From: Dolichospermum sp. LEGE 00240
GTDB lineage: Bacteria > Cyanobacteriota > Cyanobacteriia > Cyanobacteriales > Nostocaceae
NCBI RefSeq assembly: GCF_015207875.1
Contig: NZ_JADEVZ010000046.1
Coordinates: forward strand, 1 to 39,618
Direction of reading: 5' to 3'
DNA length: 39,618 nucleotides
Part shown: piece by piece, positions 17,721-26,900 of the stretch
Layout of the letters: every line of letters begins with the position of its first letter
Position numbering within the stretch: the first letter of the stretch is position 1
Position numbers and translations under genes: made by a program
The notes under the pieces: generated by a model
Database searches by the model: none
What the model was told of the DNA's origin: nothing
Seen by the model: only the letters and a program-made list of their open reading frames with translations

Positions 17721-18038
17721 CGACCTATTAAAAATATTTCTTAATAGCGTTCTCTAAAAAGCCTATTCTTTTGTTCAAGTTTTTCCAACTGAGACGAGTT
17801 TTAGTCCAAAATGAGAATTGCTGATGAAATATGCTTTGATCATCAATACTATTACTATTGCCAAAGCCCTGAAACCCTATTGATATCGTCACAATTTTAT
17901 TGGATTTCAGACATATTTTGGAAAATTGGCAATAGTATTGATCTAAAGACATAATTCAATTTATGACCTTAGACTCAAGCATTGGTCTGACAAATATAGC
18001 AATATTGAATCATTTAGCACTGATTAATGAGGTTCATT

Positions 18039-18401
18039 ATGATTATCTCAAATCCAGTTGACAAAACCGCAAATATTAGTCTGCAAAAAGACACACTACT
18101 TATAGAATTAACTGCTGAAGAGTCTTCTAGTATTGTTGGAGGGTTTACAATTAGAAATGATTCAGGAGGTACAAGGCGTTTTTATAATTTAGGGGCAAAT
18201 GTACCAGCACAACTGCAAACTTTACAACCTAGTACAGAAGGTACTTATGATGGAGAATACATTATATATAACACATCAAAGACCGGATTTGAACCTGTAT
18301 TAGTAAAAGTAGATCCCACAAAAACAGCAAGTTTTCGTCAGGAAGGAAATGGTATAACTGTTGCTACTGATACTCCAATTCTTTACAAAGGTAGTATTTA
18401 A
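18039..18401 (+). CDS. Double-glycine leader peptide precursor
   Basis: ATG 18039 is preceded by GAGG with 6 bases spacing and is preferred to an in-frame ATG at 18027. The 120-aa product has an N-terminal leader of 35 residues ending LIELTAEESSSIVGG. The ELT-x-EE-xxx-(I/V)xGG pattern is the double-glycine cleavage motif of peptides exported and cut by C39-peptidase ABC transporters, common in cyanobacterial bacteriocin-like precursors. The 85-residue product after GG has no cysteines, no obvious repeats and is rich in Thr, Gly and Tyr; it has no family I recognise, and it is larger and better folded-looking than a typical short RiPP core. A methyltransferase gene follows 378 bp downstream on the same strand. 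No transporter is nearby. Confidence 0.7.
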   Translation: MIISNPVDKTANISLQKDTLLIELTAEESSSIVGGFTIRNDSGGTRRFYNLGANVPAQLQTLQPSTEGTYDGEYIIYNTSKTGFEPVLVKVDPTKTASFRQEGNGITVATDTPILYKGSI

Positions 18402-18779
18402 TTTTATCTCTTGGAATACAAGGATCTCTTAGATTTTCTCTCAAGAATTTCGATCGCGAAGTGCTGCTGCAAATAGTTCGCTATTGCAAGGCACTTCGTA
18501 GGAATAATTAAATTTTAGAGTTATCATAAATTCAAAGTTTTTAATTTCAAAATAGATTGAGAAATTTTGTAACAACATCCATAGGTGTAGCGACCTGCAA
18601 TTATAAATCCCTAAACCTGCAATCATCCGTTTCGACCAGGATTATTTGCAAATAAACTCGACGCTTTACCAGGACTGAGTTTTTAGGATTGAGAAGGATT
18701 TGTCAAAAAACTCATTTGAGAATTTGATAGATTAACTTTGAATTCAAGACCCAATTTCTTTAACTAGCAGGATATAAAA
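18402..18779. other. Intergenic region with a diverged HIP1-type hairpin
   Basis: No gene is seen in these 378 bp. A hairpin CGAAGTGC (18457-18464) / GCACTTCG (18491-18498) surrounds GCTGCAAATAGTTCGC, which is a diverged copy of the dispersed repeat found at 12557. The rest is AT-rich and should include the promoter of the methyltransferase; AGGA at 18769-18772 is its likely ribosome binding site. Confidence 0.55.
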
Positions 18780-19514
18780 ATGGCTAGTAACTATGACTCC
18801 ATAGCCAAAGAGTATAAAGAATCCAAAGAATTGCCAATTCGTTTACATATAGAAGCATATACATATTTTAATATGCTTGGCAATTTGGCAGGAAAATCAA
18901 TTCTGGATCTGGCTTGTGGAGAAGGATTTTATTCCCGAAAATTCAAAGATCAAGGTGCAGCAAAGGTTGTAGGGGTAGACATTTCCCAAAAAATAATTGA
19001 ATTGGCAAGAGAAGAAGAAACTAGAAAATTTCAAAATATTGAATATATTCTTGGTGATGTACTTGAACTCGGTGAAATAGGCAGCTTTGATTTGGTAGTT
19101 GCTTCCTATCTCCTAAATTATGCCCGAAGTCCAGAAGAATTACTCAAAATGTGTGAAAGTATATTTGCCAATCTTAAACCTGGTGGTCGTTTTGTTACTA
19201 TTAACAACAATCCCTCTCAAGCACCTATATCATATCTGAAAACTGAAAAATATGGATTTATTAAAAGTATAGATTCACCACTAATCGAAGGTACGCCCAT
19301 AAAATATACATTTATTAATAATCATAAATTCACCTTTGATAACTATTACCTCAGCATTCCCACTCATGAATGGGCATTTCAGAGTGTCGGTTTTAAAGAG
19401 GTTCGCTGGCAATCACCAATAGTCTCACCTGATGGAATAAAAGAATTTGGGCAAGAATTTTGGCAAGATTTCCTTGATTCTGTGCCAATAATTGGTATTG
19501 AATGTTTTAAGTAA
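18780..19514 (+). CDS. Class I SAM-dependent methyltransferase
   Basis: The 244-aa protein has a Rossmann-type methyltransferase domain. Motif I is ILDLACGEGFYS (residues 41-52), the acidic residue closing strand 2 is in KVVGVDIS, motif II/III is EYILGDVLELG, and motif post-II is FDLVVASYLLNYA. GGRFVTINNNP closes the core. The C-terminal part (HKFTFDNYYLSIPTHEWAFQ, GFKEVRWQSP) resembles the small-molecule methyltransferases of the UbiE/ToxA-like group. The substrate is unknown. It lies downstream of a double-glycine-leader peptide gene in the same direction, so peptide modification is one possibility, but a 378-bp gap and the lack of other maturation genes make this weak. AGGA lies 7 bases before ATG. 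Confidence 0.9.
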   Translation: MASNYDSIAKEYKESKELPIRLHIEAYTYFNMLGNLAGKSILDLACGEGFYSRKFKDQGAAKVVGVDISQKIIELAREEETRKFQNIEYILGDVLELGEIGSFDLVVASYLLNYARSPEELLKMCESIFANLKPGGRFVTINNNPSQAPISYLKTEKYGFIKSIDSPLIEGTPIKYTFINNHKFTFDNYYLSIPTHEWAFQSVGFKEVRWQSPIVSPDGIKEFGQEFWQDFLDSVPIIGIECFK

Positions 19515-19575
19515 ATCTACAAAATTCACCATCGTTTTAATATCCATGTTTGCGTCTATGTCTATGGTGAGGGAG

Positions 19576-19607
19576 GCGAACTGCTTGCAGCAGCGCTTCG
19601 CGATCGC
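19576..19607 (+). repeat. Dispersed HIP1-containing palindromic repeat, copy 2
   Basis: It is identical over 32 bases to 12557-12588 and 21038-21069. Similarity to the 21038 copy extends upstream (TCTATGGTGAGGGAG against TCTATAGCGAGGGAG). It lies in the 168-bp gap between the methyltransferase and the convergent PhnD-like gene. Confidence 0.85.
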
Positions 19608-19682
19608 AAAGCACTCCGCAGGAATCCCTTGTTTCCCTCAAGAATTTAGTAGGGGCGATCGCTTTGTTATTTGTAGGTATCG

Positions 19683-20837
19683 TTAATCATTACCTAAGAC
19701 AATTAATTGATTAGGCTGTGCAATTCTTAGTTTAAGTATTCCCCCTTGTTTTTGGGGTATAACATTAATAATTTTGACTTGTTTACCTTGTAAAGAAATT
19801 GCATTAGAAGCACCAGGAACTTGATCAAGGGTTTTTCTGGGTATAATTATCTCATAAGCTTTATTATCTTTTCCTGATAGCTTGAAAGATTCAGTTTCAT
19901 CATTAACTTTAGTCCAGCCATTAATTTGCCCTAATATTTCTGAAGTATCACCAGTAGGAGGTGTTGAAGGAGGTGCTGAAGGGGGACAGTAAAAGTTGAC
20001 CGGATTCTTTTGAAAATTTGCACATCGTAAAACGTCTTCAGCTTTATAAGAAATCTTAATCAACTGCGAGTAATCAGGTTCTTTAGCACTACCATAGTTA
20101 GCTTGCTTTTTAATCTCAGGAGGTGCATCAAGCAGAACTTTTGTGATAATCTCACGATCTGATCCAGAAAGTTTAGGTGATAGATAAACACCAGCACCGG
20201 GAATTTTTCTGCTTAGGTGAATAATTTTTAAATCTTTGTCATCTTTAACTGCTTCATAAGCCGCAGCACCTACATCAGCTTTTTCGGTTTTTACTAATTC
20301 TTTGATTTTTGATGATTTATGCCCCATATCTACTCTTAGGGTTTTACCAAATAGGTCATAAGCAGCTACATAGAAACTAGATGCTGAATTGAAATCTCCC
20401 ATAGCAATAGTATTTGTAGGTTTTAAATTACTGAGAGATTTAATACTACTGTTGGATTTGGTGAATAACGTAGCTTGGTAATATGGAGGATTATTAGGAA
20501 ACATTGTTGCTGCATAATGATAATCGTTATTTTTAGCAGCTATTGAAAGTATTGGCGATAAAGTAAAGGCAATATCCCATTCTTTATTTATCATTCTGGT
20601 TCTAGCTTCTTCATATGGCAGTGATTCATCACCATCAATAACTATTTGTACTTTATTACCAATTTGGGAATGGGAACGCAGGTAAGTAGTTAACTTTTGA
20701 TACTCACTGGGTTTCCACAAAATACCTATGGTTAAAGAGCTTGCTTGTATTGTTGGTGGAAAAAAGAACCTAAAAATCGGTGTTATTAACAAATAAATAA
20801 CAAATGCTAAAAGCACTAATCTGACAATTATTTTCAT
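19683..20837 (-). CDS. PhnD-like substrate-binding protein with extra C-terminal domain, membrane-anchored
   Basis: The start at 20837 (MKIIVRLVLLAFVIYLLITP) has AGGAAGAG just upstream and gives a 384-aa protein with an N-terminal signal anchor; a longer frame opens at 20873. Residues 35-260 resemble the phosphate/phosphonate ABC-transporter periplasmic binding fold: LTIGILWKPSEYQKLTTYL, WDIAFTLSPILSIAA, YYQATLFTKSNSSIKSLSNL, ADVGAAAYEAV and IPGAGVYLSPKLS. A Pro-rich linker (PPSAPPSTPP) leads to a 75-residue C-terminal domain rich in beta-type sequence. No permease or ATPase gene is adjacent, so it may be a sensor or orphan binding protein. The identity of the ligand is not visible. Confidence 0.75.
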   Translation of the reverse strand: MKIIVRLVLLAFVIYLLITPIFRFFFPPTIQASSLTIGILWKPSEYQKLTTYLRSHSQIGNKVQIVIDGDESLPYEEARTRMINKEWDIAFTLSPILSIAAKNNDYHYAATMFPNNPPYYQATLFTKSNSSIKSLSNLKPTNTIAMGDFNSASSFYVAAYDLFGKTLRVDMGHKSSKIKELVKTEKADVGAAAYEAVKDDKDLKIIHLSRKIPGAGVYLSPKLSGSDREIITKVLLDAPPEIKKQANYGSAKEPDYSQLIKISYKAEDVLRCANFQKNPVNFYCPPSAPPSTPPTGDTSEILGQINGWTKVNDETESFKLSGKDNKAYEIIIPRKTLDQVPGASNAISLQGKQVKIINVIPQKQGGILKLRIAQPNQLIVLGND

Positions 20838-21037
20838 AAACTCTTCCTGCCAGTTTTTTTTAAACTTGGGCATAATAGATACGACCTGTATGTTTACAAT
20901 TAATCTGCTTGTTGACTGGATACACCATTAATTTTTGACAAATTTTTGGAATATTTGGGGTTACTTTGAAATAACCAATATGCCATTACTTTTTTTCCTT
21001 GAGAATTTGGTGGAGGGCGATGTCTATAGCGAGGGAG

Positions 21038-21069
21038 GCGAACTGCTTGCAGCAGCGCTTCGCGATCGC
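21038..21069 (+). repeat. Dispersed HIP1-containing palindromic repeat, copy 3
   Basis: It is identical to the copies at 12557 and 19576. Copies 2 and 3 flank the PhnD-like gene in direct orientation. Confidence 0.85.
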
Positions 21070-21092
21070 TTATGAACAGGGCATAATTTCAG

Positions 21093-21680
21093 CTAATCAA
21101 TGGGTTCTTTAGTGCAAGAAAGATAATTAGAATTAACCCAGCCTTTCAAGCCCTCAACTTTCTTATTTGGTCCCCTAATCACATTCACATAAGCCCAAAT
21201 CCCCTCTTGTTTCTTGAGTAAAACATGATTACCATTATTTAAACCGGCTCTGGATTTTCCATTGGGTTCAAACCGCAGTGCTAATTGTCCAGATTTGATA
21301 TTGACAATATCACACCAAATAGCCCATTTAAGCTCAACTTTAGGGACATTTTCTGGAACTGATACCAGTTTTTCGCGGAATATTCGTTTATTCTTGTTGA
21401 CAATAGTTAAGTACATCCCCTCATCAGAATCTTCTTTCCAAGAAACCGAGTAGTAATAATCCCCATTACTCCAAGTAGTACCCCGATAACCTTGATCTTG
21501 CCATCCTGTACCGTCTTCTAATTTGATGCAGTTTCCTTTAGCATCACAACCAAGGTAGGTATTAGCATTTATAGTAACTGTGAACTTCCCAGCCCTGTAA
21601 GTATCGGCTTTGGCTTGGGTGGCAGTGCTGACAATGCAAGTCGTTATGGCTGCTGTTAAAAATAATCGTTTTAGGTTCAT
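21093..21680 (-). CDS. Exported protein with C-terminal SH3-like domain
   Basis: The 195-aa protein begins with a signal peptide (MNLKRLFLTAAITTCIVSTA, cleavage near TQAKA). The first half is beta-rich with a small cysteine pair (LGCDAKGNC) and many aromatic residues. The second half (SGQLALRFEPNGKSRAGLNN, then GNHVLLKKQEGIWAYVNVI and GLKGWVNSNYLSC) has the pattern of a bacterial SH3 domain: a start with LxLRxxPxxxSxxxxxLxxG, then WAYV and GWVNSxYL. Such domains bind cell-wall or protein ligands outside the cytoplasm. The N-terminal domain is not recognised. It stands alone on the minus strand; a role cannot be given. Confidence 0.75.
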   Translation of the reverse strand: MNLKRLFLTAAITTCIVSTATQAKADTYRAGKFTVTINANTYLGCDAKGNCIKLEDGTGWQDQGYRGTTWSNGDYYYSVSWKEDSDEGMYLTIVNKNKRIFREKLVSVPENVPKVELKWAIWCDIVNIKSGQLALRFEPNGKSRAGLNNGNHVLLKKQEGIWAYVNVIRGPNKKVEGLKGWVNSNYLSCTKEPID

Positions 21681-21890
21681 GTTTTTCCTCTAAGAATTTA
21701 GGCGTTGCTGAATCAAGGTATGAAAATAAAAATCTAATAATCTGAAGTATTGGCCATGTAATAGTTTAGCGATCGCTAATCAATAAAGATCATACCCTTG
21801 ATGGGATTACCTTGTAGTAGGTAGTAGGGGCGTTGTTTCCGAATTAGTTCCTGGATAAAGTGTTCTAGCATTTGATTAGGAGTTAAAAAA
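21681..21890. other. Intergenic region between SH3-like gene and MITE
   Basis: No gene is seen. A HIP1 octamer lies near 21769-21776. The sequence should include the promoter of the minus-strand SH3-like gene; GAGGAAAAAC (minus strand, just before ATG 21680) is a good ribosome binding site. Confidence 0.4.
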
Positions 21891-21982
21891 AGGACTTACG
21901 CACGATGTTACCAAAACCCTGATTATTGTGTAGGGGTAATTCATGGATTACCGCTACTTTCGTGATGTTTTGCATAAGTCCT
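21891..21982. mobile_element. 92-bp MITE sharing ends with the 9063 element
   Basis: AGGACTTACGCA (21891-21902) and TGCATAAGTCCT (21971-21982) are terminal inverted repeats with one mismatch and match the ends of the 202-bp element at 9063-9264. The interiors differ. A-runs on both sides make a target duplication impossible to define. It sits just behind the DUF3368 relic. Confidence 0.75.
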
Positions 21983-22004
21983 GAAAAAAAATAAATCATG
22001 TTTC

Positions 22005-22318
22005 TTAATAAGAATGACGCTTCAATAAAGAATTTAGCAATGATGCTGAAGCTCGAAAACTTGTTTTTTGTAAACGACTAATAACATCAGGTAAATCAAT
22101 TAAATTTTGAGATGCTGCTTGCTCTAAAACTCCCAGTAAACCAGTCACTTTTAAACCGCGTTCGCTGGCAATTTTTCTTCCTAGTCCATCATCAATAATA
22201 ATTAAATTGGCATTTTCTTTTTTCGCTAAAAGAATAGCTGCTGTTTCTCCTGGATCTAAAATTTCTAAATCTGGACTTCCAGAAAGTTTAAAACAGTGTG
22301 TATCCAGAAATTTCCAGG
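22005..22318 (-). pseudogene. DUF3368 PIN-like toxin gene, 5'-truncated
   Basis: On the minus strand, a frame ending at TAA 22005-22007 reads LEILDPGETAAILLAKKENA, LIIIDDGLGRKIASERGLKV, TGLLGVLEQAASQNLIDLPD and RLQKTSFRASASLLNSLL. LDxGExxAIxLA and IIDDxxxRxxAxxxGLxVxGTLGxL are the signature of DUF3368, PIN-domain-like proteins usually paired with a UPF0175 antitoxin. The N-terminal part with the first acidic residue and any start codon is missing, and no antitoxin gene is present. It is a toxin-antitoxin relic. Confidence 0.75.
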
Positions 22319-22403
22319 GTGTTTATGTTGTCGGCAATTCGAGGCTCTCAAATGTAGAAAAAACTATGGCTTTCAATTTAGACCCGATTTAGCTGATTTT
22401 ACT

Positions 22404-23678
22404 TTACCCAGAAATGGCGATCGCCTGATCGCGTCCAAACTTTTTAGCTCGATAAAGAGCCTCGTCTGCACGCTTTAATACATCCGTATCAGTTTTATCA
22501 TGAGCTTGATAAGCAGTTACGCCAATACTGATAGTAATTTTCATGGCGGGAAAAGTAGTATCTATCTCTAAATAACGAATTTGCTCACATAGACGTTCAG
22601 CTATTTCCATTGCTTCTTGTAACTCTGTCGCTGGTAAAATGATCATAAATTCCTCACCTCCCAAACGTCCAACTGTATCTACATTTCGTAACCATTTAAC
22701 TAACAGTTGAGAGATTTCTTTTAATACTTGATCACCAATGGGATGTCCATAGGAATCATTGACAAATTTAAAGTGATCAATATCAACTACTAAAATTGAG
22801 AAAGTTTCCTGATAACGTTGAGTTCGTTGAAATTCTTTTTTCAAAGTTGCTAAAATGTTGCGTCTATTGGCAATTCCAGTTAAGACATCAGTATTTACTA
22901 GTTTTTTTAATTTCTGACTTAGTAATTTCTGTTTGTTTAAAGCAATTCTTAATTTATTCTCAATTTGATTGCGTTCACTCACATCTCTCATAGAAACAAT
23001 TGAGACTTTTTGATCTAACCATTCAGTTTTACCAACAGTAATTTCTGCACGTCCGAAGATGCCACAGGAGCTTATAATATCAAGTTCTGCAACTTTTCCT
23101 ACTACAATTGGTAGTCCCAATTCATGATTAATTAAATCAGATAACGGTCTATCAAACATTTGCGCCGCAGCCGGATTAGCAAATTTCACAACTCCTGCTT
23201 CATCAACAATTAAAATTCCATCTTTGATATGAGTAACGATGGTATTGAGTTTATTTTCACTTTGTTGTAATTGTCTGGTTTGACGTTTCAATTGAATATG
23301 TGTCTGCACACGGGCTAATAATTCTGTAGCTCGAAAAGGCTTGGTTACATAGTCAGCCGCGCCCTTGGCAAAGGCTTCTATTAAATGTTCTTCTTCGTGA
23401 CTAGCAGTTAGAAATAAAATTGGGATATGATGATAATTTGGATTTTGTTTAATTTGTTCGCAAACTTCCAAGCCACTCATTTCTGGCATTAATAAATCTA
23501 ATAAAATTAAATCTGGTTGAATTGCTTGCAGACGTTGGAGAGCTTCTTTTCCACTTAAAGCATAGGTAATAGAATATCCTTGTGTTTCTAGGGTTCTTCC
23601 TAAAACTTGAATATTTTGAATCAGGTCATCAACAATTAATATTGTACAATCTTGGGGATTAAAAGCAATTTTTTCCAT
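22404..23678 (-). CDS. Response regulator with REC-PAS-GGDEF domains (diguanylate cyclase)
   Basis: The 424-aa protein makes the second messenger c-di-GMP from two GTP. Domain order: a receiver domain (residues 10-130; DD17-18, phosphorylatable Asp61 in LILLDLLMPE, KPF near 111-113), a linker coil, a PAS domain (about 143-235), and a GGDEF domain (about 260-420). The active site GGEEF is at 340-344, so it should be catalytic, and the inhibitory site RxxD (Arg331-Asp334) is present five residues before it, so product feedback is likely. It lies 254 bp behind the large hybrid kinase on the same strand; the kinase could supply the phosphate. A tandem repeat fills the gap between them. Confidence 0.93.
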   Translation of the reverse strand: MEKIAFNPQDCTILIVDDLIQNIQVLGRTLETQGYSITYALSGKEALQRLQAIQPDLILLDLLMPEMSGLEVCEQIKQNPNYHHIPILFLTASHEEEHLIEAFAKGAADYVTKPFRATELLARVQTHIQLKRQTRQLQQSENKLNTIVTHIKDGILIVDEAGVVKFANPAAAQMFDRPLSDLINHELGLPIVVGKVAELDIISSCGIFGRAEITVGKTEWLDQKVSIVSMRDVSERNQIENKLRIALNKQKLLSQKLKKLVNTDVLTGIANRRNILATLKKEFQRTQRYQETFSILVVDIDHFKFVNDSYGHPIGDQVLKEISQLLVKWLRNVDTVGRLGGEEFMIILPATELQEAMEIAERLCEQIRYLEIDTTFPAMKITISIGVTAYQAHDKTDTDVLKRADEALYRAKKFGRDQAIAISG

Positions 23679-23702
23679 TATTTATATAGTTAACTTAACA
23701 TT

Positions 23703-23850
23703 AAAGCGGCGGTTAAAAACCCCATCTACACAGACAAAACCCACCTGCGTGGGTTCAAACTTCTGATTTTTTTTGAGAATGAAAGCGGCGGTTAAAAACC
23801 CCATCTACACAGACAAAACCCACCTGCGTGGGTTCAAAACTCTGATTTTT
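23703..23850. repeat. Tandem duplication, 77-bp period, two copies
   Basis: A unit starting AAAGCGGCGGTTAAAAACCC begins at 23703 and again at 23780, and stays identical for about 57 bases. Each unit contains the hairpin AACCCAC-CTGC-GTGGGTT. A further hairpin GTCCGTGCAGACGGAC follows at 23853-23868. It lies between the diguanylate cyclase and the hybrid kinase; the hairpins may stop or slow transcription. Confidence 0.8.
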
Positions 23851-23932
23851 CCTTAGTCCGTGCAGACGGACTTTGTTTGTGTAGCCGTGACTTCCAGTCG
23901 CTTTCTATATTTGTAGAATTTATAATAATGTT

Positions 23933-26900
23933 CTATGGTAGCAATTTTTGTAACTTTTTGCTAATCTCTGGGAAGTTAGCAGCGGTGTCAGCCAAATGAG
24001 CCAAATCAAAGGTATCAATTTGGTTTTTTAGCGTGTTAGCGTATTCTATCAAATCAGGACATTTATACTGTTCTCCCCAATTTTGTAATCGCAGCGCAAA
24101 AGCTCGTAATTGGTCAATTAGCAGGGTTTGGTGTAAGGTTTTCCAGACAGATGCTTCTTCCTGTTGTAATAATTTTATCAGTTCTGGTAACTTTTCTAAG
24201 GACTGGGGCGGCATTGCGGAAATGATGGTTTGTGTTTGGGAGGTAGATTTTAAGTCTACCAATAACTGCGCGGGGAATAAACGTTGCAACTCACTAAAAA
24301 GATCCTGGCGACTAACTGGTTTGCGGAGAAATCCTTGAGCTAAGGGTTGTAATTCTTCAAAGTCCTGTTCTTGAATGGAAGCTGTGACGATGATCACGCA
24401 AATATCCGCTGTGGAGGGATTTTGCTTCAGGGCTTGCAAAACGGTGATTCCATCCATTTGCGGCATGACCAAATCTAGTAATATCAGGTCAGGGTGATGT
24501 TCAATGGCTAATTTCAGAGCGATCGCCCCATTGTCTGCCATGATAATTTGGTGAGCAGTAGCATTAAAATAGGCCTGGAGTAAATCTCGGTTAGATTGTA
24601 CGTCATCAACAATGAGAATTTTCAGAGCCGGAAATTGACTTAAATCATGATTTTCTGGGGTGAATGATGGTGAACTTGCTGTAGTTTGAGTGACTGTAAT
24701 TTCGGGAAATATTAAGGTGAAGGTGCTACCCTGTTCCAACTCACTTGTTACCTCAACAGTACCACCCATCATTTGCGTTAGACGGCGGCTAATAGTTAAT
24801 CCTAGCCCGGTTCCGCCGTACTTGCGATTACTTTGTCCTTGACTTTGACGAAAAGCATCAAAAATCAAAATTTGATCACGGGGAGAAATTCCAATCCCTG
24901 TATCAGAAACGGCAATTTCTAAGTGGGCATGATTGGGAATATTAGGGTTAATGCGGCTATGGACATGGATGGTAATACCACCCTTTTCGGTAAATTTAAT
25001 CGCATTACCAACAACATTTACGAAAATCTGTCGCAACCTGACTTCATCAATATATATTTCTCCGGGAATGGATTCATCAACTTGCAGATTTAAAAATAAT
25101 CCTTTTTCTTTGGCTCTTTGCAAAAACATTTGTTGAATGTCTTGCAGCAGTGAGGGAAGATTGACAGATTCGTAGTTGAGTTTGAGTTTCCCAGCTTCAA
25201 CTTTCGATAAGTCCAGGATATCGTTAATTAGGGTTAGTAGGGTGCGGCCATTGGTTTGAATGGCTTGGAGATAACTTTGGGCTAAATCATCACTGACGAG
25301 ATTTTGTAATAGTTCGGAGAATCCTAAAATAGCGTTCATGGGTGTGCGAATTTCATGGCTCATGTTGGCCAGAAATTCACTTTTGGTGCGACTGGCGGCT
25401 TGAGCTTTTTCGGTGGCTGCTTCTAGGGCTAGGTTTTGTTGAGCGAGTTCTATTTGTCTCTGTTCGGCTTGTTGTAGAAGTTTAGCATGAGCGATCGCAA
25501 TTCCCACTTGAGCAGCTACGGCTTCTAACAGAGCAATGTCTTCAGTAATCCAATGACGTTGGTAATTACACTGATGCAAACAAATCAGCCCGTTGGCTTT
25601 TCCTTGATAGGATGTGCGAATTGCCAATATTGATTTTAGACCAATTTTTTCAGAAGTTTCTATGCTGGATGATACCAGTGGATCCGTAAATACATTATCT
25701 ATAATAATCGCTGTATCTTGCTGAAGGATTTGATGAATTTGGGGATTACCGGCAATAGGTCCTAGGACTCCTTGAAGGGAAGCAATATCACCGCTCAAGT
25801 ATTCTGCTACTATTGGTAAATGTTCTGTGGGTTCAAGTTCGTAAGTATGCAGGAAACAACGATCTACTCCAAAGGCTTCACCAATACGGTTTGCGGAGGT
25901 TTCAAAGATTTTTTCCGGTTCGAGACTTTGGCGAATTTCGTCGGTGATTTGTTTTAATAGTCGTTCTCTTTGTACCTGTTGTTCGAGAATCTTTTCAGCA
26001 GCTTTGCGATCGCTAATATCAACTAAATAGCCTACACACTCTAATGGCTCATCTTCTTGATCCCTAATTAACCGCAACTGAGCAAAAAACCAGCGATAGT
26101 CACCATTAGCGCAGTGTAACCTATATTCTAAGGAATAGCTATTGTCAAATTCCAACCTATTCAATCCAGCTAGTACGCGATTTCTATCTTCGGGATGGAT
26201 ATAATCGTACCAAAAACCAGTTTCATCTAAAAACACTTCTGAACAATAACCGAGAATCAACTGCACGTTATCACTAATGAAGGTAGCTCGATAATCTCCA
26301 ATGGGTTCACAACTAAATAAAATGGTTTGGCTGGAATTCATCAAAGCTCGTAATCGTTCTTCACTTTGCAACAAAGCCATTTGTGCCTGTTTAAGTTCGG
26401 TAACTTCCACCACTACCGAACTGACAGCTTTACCACCATCAAGTTGATTAACAGGATAATAACTAGCAATCCAATGTCTTTGAACATTTGGTTGGGAAGG
26501 TGTAAACCCAGAAATCTCTACATTGCGAACGGATTTTCCTGTTGCTAATACCTGATATAAAATCGGTTCAATTCGATTTGCTAAATCTGGTAATACTTCT
26601 CGGAGTTGTCTACCAATATGTGCATTAGCTGATAAACCATTAATTTCCGCCATTGCTTCGTTAATTCGCACAAATCGCAATTCTTCGTCATGGAGTACCA
26701 ACCCCACCGGATTTGTATTATAAAGTTTTTCTAATTCCTCCGTGCGGCGTTGTAGAGCTTCCTGGACTTGCTTGATTTCATTGATATTCACAAAGGTAAT
26801 GACTACCCCATCCGTTTGTCCATCATCTCTAAGGTATGGATATAAACGCATCAATAAGTTAACATCCGTATTGTTTAATTTCACTTCTTGTTCAATGGGT

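Noticed and set aside
17728-17952. Minus-strand frame of 74 codons
   Set aside because: It contains parts of an inverted repeat, has no recognisable motif and no ribosome binding site that I could see; a degraded gene cannot be excluded.
22207-22478. Two plus-strand frames of about 60 codons
   Set aside because: They are antisense to the DUF3368 relic and the diguanylate cyclase end and have no protein-like features.
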